Position numbers and translations under genes: made by a program. A stretch of 64,000 nt of DNA from Hydrogenophaga aromaticivorans. Its GTDB lineage: Bacteria > Pseudomonadota > Gammaproteobacteria > Burkholderiales > Burkholderiaceae_C. A model generated the notes under the pieces. That model ran no database searches, was not told where the DNA came from, and worked only from the letters and a program-made list of their open reading frames with translations. The stretch covers positions 124,001 through 188,000 of the forward strand of contig NZ_VYGV01000001.1 of assembly GCF_013387465.1 (NCBI RefSeq). The letters are read 5' to 3'. Of this stretch, positions 15,503-24,171 are shown piece by piece. The stretch's first letter is position 1. Every line of letters begins with the position of its first letter.

Positions 15503-17200
15503 ATGGTCCGCTCATCCCAACTGCTCCACCCTGCCCGCGCGCCCGCTGCCGTGCGCCCCGCCGCCACCGTGCTGCTGCTGCGCGACTCGCCGCAAGGCAT
15601 CGAAGTGCTGATGACGCGCCGCTCGATGACGGCCAGCTTCGCGCCCGGCGCCTACGTGTTCCCCGGTGGCGGCATCGACGCCGCCGACGCGCAGTCGCAC
15701 GGGCAGTCCACCCGCCGCGCGACGCAGAGCGACCTGCACCTCACGCAGGCCATCGCCGCCATCCGCGAAAGTTTTGAAGAGCTGGGCATCCTGCTCGCGC
15801 GCCGCGCCGACGGCTCGCACCTGGGCACGGGCGAGATCGCCACGCTCGACCGCAAAGCCCCGTTTGCCGAGCAATGCGCAACACAGGGCCTCACGCTGTC
15901 CGGTGCCGACGTCTTCGTGCTCGCCCACTGGATCACCGACCGCGACCTGCCGCGCCGCTTCGACGTGCCTTTTCTGGTGGCGCGCATGCCCGAGGGTCAG
16001 GAACCCGTGGCCGACGAATCCGAGCAGTTCGAGCCGGTGTGGGTGCGACCGGCCGACGCGCTGGCGCGCCACGCGGCCGGCGGCTTCTTCATCATCTTCC
16101 CGACCGTCCGCACGCTGGAGCGCCTTCAGGCCTACCCGAACGTGCAGGCGGTGCTCAATGCTTGCGCGGTGAACGATGAGCCCCTGTTCACCAGCTGTCC
16201 GCGCGCGGGCCTGATGAACGGCCACGAGTCGCGCCACATGGAGCATGAACCGCCCTTTGGCGAACTCGCGCTCGTCTGCCCGCACGGCCAGATCGTGCAC
16301 GAGCTGGCCTGGCAGACCGAGCGCCCGGTGGCGCTGCTGAAGAATGTGCAACGGCTCACCGCGCCCAACCCCGGCTTCATGACCGGCCCGGGCACCAACA
16401 GCTACCTGGTGGGCGACCCGGTGAGCGGCCACATCGCCATCGACCCCGGACCGGACATCCCGGAACACATCGAGCGCCTGTGGCGCGCCGCGGGCGGCGA
16501 CATCCGCGCCATCGTCTGCACCCACTCGCACCCCGACCATTCGCCCGGTGCGCTGCGGCTGCAGGCCTTGTGTGCCGAGAGCCCCCCCATCCTCGGCCTG
16601 CCCAGCGCATCCACGGCGCGCGAGAACAGCCGCTTCACACCCGAACGCGCGCTCTCGGACGGCGAGCGTCTCGTGCTCATGGGCACGGCGGGCGATGCCC
16701 TCAGCAGCCACACCCTGCAGGTGCTGCACACCCCCGGCCACGCCGCCAACCACCTGTGCCTGCTGCTCGAAGAAGACGGCCTGCTGTTCAGCGGCGACCA
16801 CATCCTCAACGGCAGCACCACCGTGATCGATCCGCCCGACGGCAACATGGGCGCCTACCTCGAATCGTTGGACAAACTGGACCGGCTGTGCGAGGCGCAC
16901 GGTGTCGATTTCATCCTGCCCGCGCACGGTTACGTGCTGGGCGACCTGAAGCGCACCGCGGACAACCCGAGCGCACCGGAACACGGGGGCGCCCGCGGGG
17001 CCATCGCGCACCTGAAAGCCCACCGCCTCGCGCGCGAAGCCAAAGTGGCGCGCGCCATGCAGGCACAACCCGAAGGCACGATGGACGACTGGGTGAAGCT
17101 CGCCTACGACGACGTGCCCGAGCGGCTCTGGCCCGTGGCCAAACGCTCCCTGCTCGCGCACGTGGAACGCCTCCAGAGCCTGGGCGGTTTCAACCTCTGA
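15503..17200 (+). CDS. Nudix hydrolase / metallo-beta-lactamase fusion protein
   Basis: The 565-residue protein joins two hydrolase folds. Residues about 15-220 resemble a Nudix domain with an expanded box: YVFPGGGIDAAD, then AIAAIRESFEELGILLARR, as in the NUDT19-like group that acts on CoA derivatives. Residues about 285-520 are a metallo-beta-lactamase fold of the LACTB2/RNase Z type with the metal motif THSHPDHSPGA (near 339), GDHILNGSTTVIDP (near 431) and PAHGYVLGD (near 472). The end is a helical LACTB2-like tail. Substrates are unknown. The start at 15503 fits the Nudix fold. It stands 53 bases after the racemase gene and need not belong to that operon. Confidence 0.85.
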   Translation: MVRSSQLLHPARAPAAVRPAATVLLLRDSPQGIEVLMTRRSMTASFAPGAYVFPGGGIDAADAQSHGQSTRRATQSDLHLTQAIAAIRESFEELGILLARRADGSHLGTGEIATLDRKAPFAEQCATQGLTLSGADVFVLAHWITDRDLPRRFDVPFLVARMPEGQEPVADESEQFEPVWVRPADALARHAAGGFFIIFPTVRTLERLQAYPNVQAVLNACAVNDEPLFTSCPRAGLMNGHESRHMEHEPPFGELALVCPHGQIVHELAWQTERPVALLKNVQRLTAPNPGFMTGPGTNSYLVGDPVSGHIAIDPGPDIPEHIERLWRAAGGDIRAIVCTHSHPDHSPGALRLQALCAESPPILGLPSASTARENSRFTPERALSDGERLVLMGTAGDALSSHTLQVLHTPGHAANHLCLLLEEDGLLFSGDHILNGSTTVIDPPDGNMGAYLESLDKLDRLCEAHGVDFILPAHGYVLGDLKRTADNPSAPEHGGARGAIAHLKAHRLAREAKVARAMQAQPEGTMDDWVKLAYDDVPERLWPVAKRSLLAHVERLQSLGGFNL

Positions 17201-17241
17201 AGCGAACGATCTGCAGGCCGAACACCGGCGCGCGCGCCGGG

Positions 17242-17952
17242 TCAGGCGGTGTGTGAAAACAGCGGGTCGGTCTGTTGTTTGACCTGCTGAAGGCAACCGC
17301 AGGAACGCTGAGCCAGCTGCGCACGGTCCAGCAGGGTGATGCGGCCATTCCGCAGCATCACAACGCCTTCGGCGGCCAATTGGCTGGTGGCCCGGGCCAG
17401 GGCTCCAGGCTCGGTACCCAGCCAGGTGCCCAAGGTGGCCGCTTCGATGTGCAGCACCGCGCCCGGCACGCGGTCAAAAGCGTCTTGCAGCCAACGGCTC
17501 AGTCGCTGGTACAGCGAGTGCTGAAGACGGCAAAGCGCGGCCTGCGACATCTGTGCATTCAGGTCCTGCAGATAGCGAAGCACCACCCGCATCTGGCTTT
17601 CGTCGGGCTGTGGACCGCTGTTCAGCGCCGCTGCCGGCAACCGCCAGGCGCAACCCGGGTGCAACACCTCGGCGCGCAGGCGTTCAGCCGGGGCACCCAG
17701 AAAGGGGGCCACCCCCACCAGCCCGTCGTTGCCCACCAGCGCCACCGGCGCCTCCAGCCCACCGGGCCCAACCGCGTGCAACAGCCCCACCAGGGCATCC
17801 ACGGGAAAGTACATGAATTCGATGGCTGCGTTGGGCGCCAGCAAGGTCTGGCCCTGGCGCAACTCGACCCGTTCCAGGTGCGAAGGCCAATGCCGTCGAT
17901 CCACGTGGGCCAGAGCGGCCAGAACCCGGTTGGTCGGTTGTTCGACTGGCAA
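17242..17952 (-). CDS. Crp/Fnr-like transcriptional regulator
   Basis: The protein has a cyclic-nucleotide-binding-type beta barrel (LERVELRQGQTLLAPNAAIE, MYFPVDALVGLLH) and a C-terminal helix-turn-helix region (AATLGTWLGTEPGALARATS). This subgroup is common in Comamonadaceae, and its ligand is unknown. I take the TTG at 17952 as start (236 residues) because GGGAG lies about 8 bases before it; the frame extends to 18156 but that part crosses an inverted repeat. It is divergent from a second Crp-like gene at 18257. The C-terminus is unusually rich in Cys and Gln (RSCGCLQQVKQQ). Confidence 0.75.
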   Translation of the reverse strand: MPVEQPTNRVLAALAHVDRRHWPSHLERVELRQGQTLLAPNAAIEFMYFPVDALVGLLHAVGPGGLEAPVALVGNDGLVGVAPFLGAPAERLRAEVLHPGCAWRLPAAALNSGPQPDESQMRVVLRYLQDLNAQMSQAALCRLQHSLYQRLSRWLQDAFDRVPGAVLHIEAATLGTWLGTEPGALARATSQLAAEGVVMLRNGRITLLDRAQLAQRSCGCLQQVKQQTDPLFSHTA

Positions 17953-18256
17953 GTTCGGCGCTCCCGCCCGGGGGCGAACAAAAGGAATCTGGGGTGCCGA
18001 GGCTGCGGCTTCGGCGGTGGGCCAGTGTAGGCGCAAAGCGCCAGGACACTGTTCGATACCGTACAGAAGGTATCGGACCGCGATGAACAGGCCTGCGTTG
18101 CGGCGCTTCCCGACGCGACGGACCGCATGGGCAACCAGCCAGGCAAGCGGGTGCAAGCCACGTACACTGCAGCGCTGCGGGTGCCTGTCTGCAGCAAAAA
18201 TACGGCCCGACGGCTCTCTTCAAAGTGTGGTCTTTCAACCATGAACGGGCTCTCGA
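17953..18256. other. Divergent promoter region between two Crp-like genes
   Basis: This 304-base gap holds no recognisable gene. It contains the inverted repeat CGATACC-N8-GGTATCG at 18054-18075, near the middle, which could be a shared operator. The starts of both flanking genes are non-ATG in my reading, so the exact gap may shift. Confidence 0.5.
18054..18075. promoter_or_regulatory. Inverted repeat between the divergent Crp-like genes
   Basis: CGATACC (18054-18060) and GGTATCG (18069-18075) are perfect 7-base arms with an 8-base spacer, GTACAGAA. The geometry (22 bp) suits a Crp-like dimer, although the half-site is not TGTGA or TTGAT. It is a candidate site for one or both flanking regulators. 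Confidence 0.45.
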
Positions 18257-18955
18257 TTGAACTTGTTGCACAACGGTCTGGTGGCTCAACTGCCGCCCAC
18301 CGATCAGGGCCTGCTCCTGCGCCGATGTGAGCCCGTGGAGCTCAAGGCGGGTGAGATCCTTTCTGCGCCGGGTGCGGCCAGCGGACACGTCTACTTCCTC
18401 CTGAGCGGCGCCAGCGTGGCCCTGGTGGTGCGCAATGGGGGCGGTAGCGGGCTTGCGGTGGGACTCGCGGGCCGGGAAGGCGCAGTGGGTCTGCAGTTTG
18501 CGCTGGGACTGGGCGCTGGCCATTTCACGCTGCTGGTGCAAAGCAGCGGTGCGGCCTTTCGCGCCGACGGCGCGGTGCTGCAGCGCCTGTCGGACCGGCG
18601 CCTGGGCATGTTGCGGACCTTCGCGGGCTACCTCTGGGTCTTTTCGCAGGAAGTGGCCGAACTGGCCGCGTCTGCCCAGGTGCAGGACATCCCGGCGCGT
18701 CTGGCCCGCTGGATCCTGCTCAGCCAGGCGCGAACGCACCAGACCGAACTGCAGCTCACACATGCCCACCTCGCCGACATGCTGGGCGTGCGCCGGGCGG
18801 GCATCACGCTGGCGGCGCGCAACCTGAAAGACAGGGGTCTGGTGGACTACCGCCGCGGACGCATCCAGATCCTCAACTTCGAAGGACTGGCCACCGTGGC
18901 ACACGCCCAGCAGGGCACCCGGGGCGACCTGCTGGAAGACAACGAATTAGTGTGA
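18257..18955 (+). CDS. Crp/Fnr-like transcriptional regulator
   Basis: The 232-residue protein has a beta-barrel sensor domain (CEPVELKAGEILSAPGAASG, then HVYFLLSGASVALVV) and a C-terminal winged helix (LTHAHLADMLGVRRAGITLA, then ARNLKDRGLVDYRRGRIQIL). It lacks the Fe-S cysteines of FNR, so it does not sense oxygen that way. The start is a TTG at 18257 (NLLHNGLVAQLPP follows), the first possible start after an in-frame stop; its ribosome-binding site is weak. The stop codon overlaps the 3' end of rnpB on the other strand. Confidence 0.8.
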   Translation: MNLLHNGLVAQLPPTDQGLLLRRCEPVELKAGEILSAPGAASGHVYFLLSGASVALVVRNGGGSGLAVGLAGREGAVGLQFALGLGAGHFTLLVQSSGAAFRADGAVLQRLSDRRLGMLRTFAGYLWVFSQEVAELAASAQVQDIPARLARWILLSQARTHQTELQLTHAHLADMLGVRRAGITLAARNLKDRGLVDYRRGRIQILNFEGLATVAHAQQGTRGDLLEDNELV

Positions 18956-19300
18956 AGCGCGCCGATACGCCGGATTTTGTGCATGCGGAACCCTCTTGCG
19001 AAGGCCCCGCATGTGACCGTCATTCATCTGGGCCGGGGGTCACCCACCCGGCTCGGTGCTACCTACCCGCCAGCTCCGCGGAACCACGTCAACGCTGGCC
19101 TATTTGGTATTGCTGCGCGTAGAGATTGCCCGTTTCACCCGCACTGAAGCGGCTCGTCTCTGTTGCTCTGATCCTCACCTTAGGGCCTTGCGGCTTGTCG
19201 GTGGAGAGGTGTTACCTCCTACGCTGTCCTGTGCAGTCCGGACGTTCCTCCAGTGCGCCCTTTCGGGCCTTGCACCAGCGACGGCCTGGCGCGCTTCACG
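18952..19300 (-). ncRNA. rnpB: RNase P RNA (rnpB)
   Basis: Read on the minus strand, the region contains the universal RNase P landmarks in order: GAGGAACGTCCGGAC (P4 5' strand), GAGCAACAGAGACG, GGGTGAAACGG, AGATGAATGACGGTCAC and ACAAAATCCGGCG (P4 3' strand). The ends were set from a perfect 12-bp P1 helix: GTGAAGCGCGCC at the 5' end (19299-19288) pairs with GGCGCGCTTCAC at the 3' end (18963-18952). Length is about 349 nt, a bacterial type A RNA. It processes tRNA 5' ends with RnpA. The 3' end overlaps the stop of the convergent Crp-like gene by 4 bases. Confidence 0.95.
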
Positions 19301-19305
19301 CGGCG

Positions 19306-19311
19306 ATTATC
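19306..19311 (-). promoter_or_regulatory. -10 box of rnpB
   Basis: The minus strand reads GCGATAATCGCCGCGTGAAG: GATAAT lies 6 bases before the deduced first nucleotide of rnpB, ideal -10 spacing. It sits in a small palindrome GGCGATAATCGCC. The -35 region overlaps the 3' end of the MATE gene and has no strong match. Confidence 0.55.
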
Positions 19312-19329
19312 GCCTGCCCGGACTCTGCA

Positions 19330-20694
19330 TCAGACCAGGCGCTCGATCTTCTTGAAGCGCCACACCAGCTGGTGGTAGCCGGTCTGCAGCGCCAGCATGG
19401 CCGCGTAGGTCACAGGGAAGGCCATCCACACGCCCTCCAGTCCGAAGCGCTGGTTCAGCCCGTAGGCCACCGGCAGCTGCACCAGCAGGATGCAGGCGAT
19501 GGAAATCGCCACCGGCATCAGCACCACGCCGCTGGCGCGCATGATGCCGCCCACCACCGACTGGAAGCCGAACAGCAGCATGCTCCACAACATGATGTGC
19601 AGCAGGTGCTCGGCCTGTGCCAGCACCTCGGGCTGCGTGATGAACAGGCCCAGCAGCCAGTGAGACAAGGCATAGCCGAGCAGCACCAGCGAGCCGGTCA
19701 CGCACACGTTCATCCACAGCCCCGTGCGCAGGATGGCGCCCAGGCGCTCCGCACGGCCCGCGCCGATGGCCTGGGCGCCGAGGATGGACGCGGTGATGGC
19801 GATGGACAGCGCGGGAAACTGCACGTAGTTGACGATCTGCGTGACCGCGCCGTAGGCCGCCGTGGCCTGCGAACCGTGGCCGTTGACCAGCGACAGGATC
19901 ACCAGCTCCGAGATCGAGATCACCACCATCTGCAGCCCGGTGGGCAGACCGATGCGCATCACCTGGGCCAGGATCTTGCCGTCCAGCCGCAGGGACTTGA
20001 GCAGCATCCGGTCGGGCGCGAGCACGCTGCCCTTGCGCCGCAGGCGCCAGACCAGGAAACCCAGCGACGCCGCCTGGGACACAAAGCCCGCCAGTGCTGC
20101 GCTCTGGATGCCCATGGGCGGCAACCCCAGCCAGCCTTTGATCAAGGCGGGCGTCAGCACCAAGCCCAGGCCGGTGGACAGCAACAGGGCCTGCAACGGC
20201 GTCACCGTGTCGCTCACGCCGCGCAGCAGCTGCGTGTAGAGGATGACCAGCAGCAGCAGCGGCATCAGCAACATCATCACCCGCGCGTAGGCGGTGGCAT
20301 CGTCGAGCACGTCGGCCGGCGTGCCCAGCAGTTGCATGCCTTCGCGCGCAAACACGCTGCCCAGCAGCGCCGCCACGATGCCGATCAAGGCGCCCAGTGC
20401 CAGCGCCGAGCCAGCGATGGCCTTGACCTTCTCGGGCTCCCGTGCGCCCCAGGCCTGGCCGATCAGCACCGAGGCGCCCGCGCCCAGGCCGATCACCAGC
20501 GAGATGAAGAAAAAGAAGATCGGGAACATGCCCGACACCGCCGCCAGGGCGTGGGTGCCGAGCATCTGGCCGATGAAGATGCCGTTGAGGGTGCCCGAAA
20601 AGCTCTGCAGGAAGTTGGACAACACCATGGGCACGAGAAACACCAGGTAGATGCGCCAGAGGGGTTTTGGGGGGCTGGAAGCTTGGGGTGGCAT
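19330..20694 (-). CDS. MATE family multidrug/metabolite efflux transporter
   Basis: The 454-residue inner-membrane protein has about twelve hydrophobic segments and the MATE hallmarks: an N-terminal LWRIYLVFLVPMVLSNFLQS and LNGIFIGQMLG, GASVLIGQAWGAREPEKV after the second segment, and a second half with TASILGAQAIGAGRAERLG. Such proteins export cationic drugs or metabolites against a Na+ or H+ gradient. The end is 18-20 bases from the rnpB promoter. The substrate cannot be told. Confidence 0.92.
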   Translation of the reverse strand: MPPQASSPPKPLWRIYLVFLVPMVLSNFLQSFSGTLNGIFIGQMLGTHALAAVSGMFPIFFFFISLVIGLGAGASVLIGQAWGAREPEKVKAIAGSALALGALIGIVAALLGSVFAREGMQLLGTPADVLDDATAYARVMMLLMPLLLLVILYTQLLRGVSDTVTPLQALLLSTGLGLVLTPALIKGWLGLPPMGIQSAALAGFVSQAASLGFLVWRLRRKGSVLAPDRMLLKSLRLDGKILAQVMRIGLPTGLQMVVISISELVILSLVNGHGSQATAAYGAVTQIVNYVQFPALSIAITASILGAQAIGAGRAERLGAILRTGLWMNVCVTGSLVLLGYALSHWLLGLFITQPEVLAQAEHLLHIMLWSMLLFGFQSVVGGIMRASGVVLMPVAISIACILLVQLPVAYGLNQRFGLEGVWMAFPVTYAAMLALQTGYHQLVWRFKKIERLV

Positions 20695-20751
20695 GGATCG
20701 GAACGCTGAGAAATGGGAGAGGTCAATGGAAGCGGTGTGGAGCGGCGGCGC

Positions 20752-21357
20752 TCAGGTGGCGCTGGTGACCGCAAGCGGCGTGGCGGCAAAGGCGTCGCGG
20801 GCGAGCCAGGCGAGGTGGTCCCGCACATCGACGGGCCAGTGGGCGGTGCGGTGGGCGAACGCCCCGGCGTCTTGCGCGAACAGCGCCCGCGAAGCCTCTT
20901 CGAAGCCGGGCAGACCGCCGCCGATCGCGCTCATGAAGCGGTAGACCCGCTCCTTGGCCAGGCGTTGCGCATCCTGGTCGCCCTGGCTGCGCCGGGCCTC
21001 TTCCACCAGCCGGCGCAGGGCGGCCGACGCGCCACCACGTTGCTGCGCCAGCCACGCCCAGTGGCGGGGCAACAGCGTGACCTCGCGCGCCACCACGCCG
21101 AGACGCGGCCGGCCCACGCCCGGCGCAACGGTCGCCGCTTCGAACTCGTCCGGGGGACCGCCGGCGGGCTGCGCGGGGGCATAGCCGGCTGGCCAGGGGT
21201 GGTCCACCAGGGCGCCGCTGGCGTCGTCAAACACCAGCAGGCCTCCAGCGCTCAGGTCCAGCGCGCGCAGCGCCTGGTCCACCTCGGCGTAGGAGCCGTT
21301 GGCGACGCGCCGGTGGCCGAGAAAAGCGGTGCATGTAGCGATGGTGACGGTGTTCAT
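20752..21357 (-). CDS. DUF2239 family protein
   Basis: A 201-residue cytoplasmic protein starting MNTVTIATCTAFLGHRRVAN, with LDLSAGGLLVFDDASGALVD, LGVVAREVTLLPRHWAWL, then RVYRFMSAIGGGLPGFEEAS. This pattern is DUF2239, of unknown function. Its upstream region (21358-21410) is strikingly AT-rich against the GC-rich background and contains an inverted repeat with TATAAA-like and TAATAA stretches, so it probably has a strong or regulated promoter of its own. No cysteine or metal motif indicates a reaction. Confidence 0.8.
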   Translation of the reverse strand: MNTVTIATCTAFLGHRRVANGSYAEVDQALRALDLSAGGLLVFDDASGALVDHPWPAGYAPAQPAGGPPDEFEAATVAPGVGRPRLGVVAREVTLLPRHWAWLAQQRGGASAALRRLVEEARRSQGDQDAQRLAKERVYRFMSAIGGGLPGFEEASRALFAQDAGAFAHRTAHWPVDVRDHLAWLARDAFAATPLAVTSAT

Positions 21358-21372
21358 GGCGCTAATTTTATA

Positions 21373-21393
21373 CGGGTTTTATTATTTTACCCG
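21373..21393 (-). promoter_or_regulatory. AT-rich promoter/operator region of the DUF2239 gene
   Basis: CGGGT and ACCCG arms flank an 11-base AT-only spacer. On the minus strand, TTGTAA (-35-like) lies 16 bases before TAATAA, and a second TATAAA follows, all within 50 bases of the ATG at 21357. The repeat would overlap the -10 region, so it looks like an operator. Confidence 0.5.
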
Positions 21394-21498
21394 GATTTAT
21401 TTACAACAATCCACCGGAGGCCTCGCGCACCACAAAGCCGGTCGCGGCTTTGACGACAATAGGGGCTCCTTGCTTGATAAACACAAGCCCTCTTCACC

Positions 21499-23334
21499 AT
21501 GATCCGACTCTCCGAACTCAAGCTCCCGCTGGCCGACGTACCGGCCGAACACCGCCGCGCGTCCGACGCGCCGTCCGAAACCGACGAAGACCGCATCCCG
21601 CCGCCACACCCGGTCGAGGCCCTCACCCGACTGGCTGCCCAGGCGCTGGGCATCGGGCCCGAGGTCATTGACCACCTGCACGTCTTCAAACGCAGCTTCG
21701 ACGCCCGCAAGGCCGAACTGCTGGCTGTGTACATCGTGGACGTGACGCTGGCCGATCCGGCGCTGGAGCCGGGTTTGCTGGCCCGTTTTGCGAACAACCC
21801 GCACATCCAGCCCACGCCCGACATGGCCTGGCACGCGCCCGGTCACGCCCCGGCCGGCTGGCCCACCGACGAGGCGGATCGCCCGGTGGTGGTTGGTCTC
21901 GGTCCCTGCGGCCTGTTCACCGCGCTGGCGCTGGCGCAGATGGGCCTCAAACCCATCGTGCTGGAGCGTGGCAAACCGGTGCGCGAGCGCACCAAGGACA
22001 CCTGGGGCCTGTGGCGCAAGAAGGTGCTGAACCCGCAGAGCAACGTGCAATACGGCGAAGGCGGCGCCGGTCTGTTCTCGGACGGCAAGCTCTACAGCCA
22101 GATCAAGGACCCGCGCTTCCTCGGCCGCAAGGTGATGAACGAGTTCGTGGACGCGGGCGCGCCGCCCGAGATCCTCTACCAGGCGCACCCGCACATCGGC
22201 ACCTTCAAGCTGGTCAAGGTGGTCGAGGCCATGCGCGAAAAAATCATCACGCTGGGCGGCGAGATCCGCTTCCAGCAGCAGGTGGTGGGCCTCTCGCTGG
22301 CACCCTCAAGCGATGGACAGCAGCAACTGACCGGCCTGCGCGTGTTGCAGCTGGACAGTGGGGTGATCACCGAACTGCCCGCGCGGCGCGCCGTGCTGGC
22401 GCTCGGCCACAGCTCGCGCGACACCTTCGCCCTGTTGCACGATGTGGGCGTGTTCCTCGAAGCCAAACCGTTCTCGGTGGGCTTTCGCATCGAGCACCCG
22501 CAAAGCGTGATCGACCGCGCGCGCTGGGGCCGGCACGCCGGCCACCCGCTGCTGGGCGCGGCCGACTACAAGCTCGTGCACCACGCCAAAAACGGCCGCG
22601 CGGTCTACAGCTTCTGCATGTGCCCGGGCGGCACCGTGGTGGCGGCCACCTCCGAGCCGGGCCGCGTGGTCACCAACGGCATGAGCCAGTACTCGCGCAA
22701 CGAGCGCAACGCCAACGCAGGCCTGGTGGTGGGCATCGACGTGGCTGACTTCCCGCAGACATTTCCAGAAGACCTGCCGCTCTGGACCGCCGCCTTCGGA
22801 GAGCCCGATGGCACGCGCTACGCCACGCAGGCCCAAACACTGGCCGCACAAGGCCAGACGCACCCGCTCGCCGGCATCGTGTTGCAGAGGCAGCTGGAGG
22901 CCCGCGCCTACGAGCTCGGCGGCGGCACCTACGAAGCACCCGGCCAGCTGGTGGGCGACTTCGTGGCCCAGACACCGTCCACCGCGCTCGGCACGGTGGA
23001 TCCGTCGTACAAGCCGGGCGTGAAGCTCGGCAACCTCGCGCCCGCCTTGCCCGATTTCGCCATCGAGGCCATGCGCGAAGCCATCCCCGTGTTCGGCCGC
23101 AAGATCAAGGGCTACGACATGGCCGATGCCGTGCTCACCGGCGTGGAAACGCGCACCTCGTCACCACTGCGCATCACGCGCGGGACCGACTGCCAGAGCC
23201 TGAATACACGCGGCCTCTACCCGGCGGGCGAGGGTGCGGGCTACGCCGGCGGCATCCTTTCCGCGGGCGTGGACGGCATCAAGGTGGCCGAGGCGCTGGC
23301 CCGCGATCTGCTCGGCATGCCTGCGGACGTTTGA
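21499..23334 (+). CDS. NAD(P)/FAD-dependent dehydrogenase, COG2509 type
   Basis: The 611-residue cytoplasmic flavoprotein has an N-terminal basic domain (SELKLPLADVPAEH, VFKRSFDARKAELLAVYIVD), then a dinucleotide-binding motif VVVGLGPCGLFTALALAQMG near 130 and LERGKPVRERTKDTW. The signature VQYGEGGAGLFSDGKLYSQI is diagnostic of the COG2509 family of uncharacterised FAD dehydrogenases. The C-terminal GLYPAGEGAGYAGGILSAGV closes the FAD site. The reaction is unknown. The start at 21499 follows the family. It is alone in its direction, with the glycine-zipper gene 104 bases downstream. Confidence 0.88.
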   Translation: MIRLSELKLPLADVPAEHRRASDAPSETDEDRIPPPHPVEALTRLAAQALGIGPEVIDHLHVFKRSFDARKAELLAVYIVDVTLADPALEPGLLARFANNPHIQPTPDMAWHAPGHAPAGWPTDEADRPVVVGLGPCGLFTALALAQMGLKPIVLERGKPVRERTKDTWGLWRKKVLNPQSNVQYGEGGAGLFSDGKLYSQIKDPRFLGRKVMNEFVDAGAPPEILYQAHPHIGTFKLVKVVEAMREKIITLGGEIRFQQQVVGLSLAPSSDGQQQLTGLRVLQLDSGVITELPARRAVLALGHSSRDTFALLHDVGVFLEAKPFSVGFRIEHPQSVIDRARWGRHAGHPLLGAADYKLVHHAKNGRAVYSFCMCPGGTVVAATSEPGRVVTNGMSQYSRNERNANAGLVVGIDVADFPQTFPEDLPLWTAAFGEPDGTRYATQAQTLAAQGQTHPLAGIVLQRQLEARAYELGGGTYEAPGQLVGDFVAQTPSTALGTVDPSYKPGVKLGNLAPALPDFAIEAMREAIPVFGRKIKGYDMADAVLTGVETRTSSPLRITRGTDCQSLNTRGLYPAGEGAGYAGGILSAGVDGIKVAEALARDLLGMPADV

Positions 23335-23438
23335 AGCCGACACCAGACGTTACATGTCTGGCGGCAGCTTTACACAGGCGGTGAAGCGGCTTGACACAAG
23401 CCCCGCACGATGGAGGCTCCTCAACCAAGGAGCTTTCC

Positions 23439-24083
23439 ATGAAATCCCCTGACCGTTCCATCCTCCTCCCCGTCCTCACCGGTGTGATCGCCCTCGCCGG
23501 CGCCGGTGCCGTCCAGGCCCAGGATGAACGCGCCCGTGTGCTCAGCAGCAAACCCATCATCCAGCAAGTGGCCACGCCGCGCGAGGTGTGCCAGAACCAG
23601 ACCGTGACCGTGCCCGGCCACAAGTCGGGCGCCGGTGCGCTGATCGGCGGCATCGCCGGTGGCGCCATGGGCAATGCCATCGGCGGTGGCAGCGGCCGCG
23701 CAGTGGCCACGGCCATCGGCCTGTTCGGTGGTGCCGTGCTCGGCAACCACATCGAAGGTCGCGGACAGCCCCGCACGCAGACCGTGCAGCAGTGCAGCAC
23801 CCAGACCTTCTACGAAAACCAGACCGTGGCCTACGACGTGGTGTACGAGTACGCCGGCCGGCGCTACAACGTGCAGATGCCCGAAGAACCGGGGCGCTAC
23901 GTCCATGTGAACGTGCAACCCGTCATCGCCGCGCCCGCACCGCGGCAGCAGATGCAATACCGCCCGGCGCTACCGGCGGAACCCGAAGTGGTCTACATTG
24001 GTGGAACACGCCCGTATCCGGAGGTGTACCGCGGCCACCGCCGGGATCGCGAGAACGAAGAATGGGATCGCAACTGGCGTTGA
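23439..24083 (+). CDS. Envelope glycine-zipper (2TM) protein
   Basis: This 214-residue protein has a signal peptide (RSILLPVLTGVIALAGAGAV, cleavage near AVQAQ). A glycine-zipper follows: GAGALIGGIAGGAMGNAIGG, then AIGLFGGAVLGNHIEG, as in the Rickettsia 17-kDa-antigen-like / 2TM family. The C-terminal third is Tyr- and Pro-rich with RYNVQMPEEPGRYVHVNVQP. Proteins of this type sit in the outer membrane or periplasm; the role is unknown. The ATG at 23439 has AAGGAG 6 bases upstream. A strong terminator follows at 24102. Confidence 0.82.
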   Translation: MKSPDRSILLPVLTGVIALAGAGAVQAQDERARVLSSKPIIQQVATPREVCQNQTVTVPGHKSGAGALIGGIAGGAMGNAIGGGSGRAVATAIGLFGGAVLGNHIEGRGQPRTQTVQQCSTQTFYENQTVAYDVVYEYAGRRYNVQMPEEPGRYVHVNVQPVIAAPAPRQQMQYRPALPAEPEVVYIGGTRPYPEVYRGHRRDRENEEWDRNWR

Positions 24084-24101
24084 AGTCCGGGTCACACCCA
24101 C

Positions 24102-24134
24102 AAAAAAGCCCCGTCATTTTGACGGGGCTTTTTG
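24102..24134. terminator. Bidirectional intrinsic terminator
   Basis: AAAAAGCCCCGTC, a loop of ATTTT, and GACGGGGCTTTTT form an 8-bp GC-rich stem flanked by A and T runs, so it can terminate both the glycine-zipper gene (plus) and erpA (minus), which converge here. Confidence 0.9.
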
Positions 24135-24171
24135 TTGGCCGGGAAGCGCCGGGCGCTTCGACTGCGCCCGA

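Noticed and set aside
18960..19330. Small protein-coding frames over the rnpB region
   Set aside because: The minus strand has every RNase P RNA landmark; frames there are incidental.
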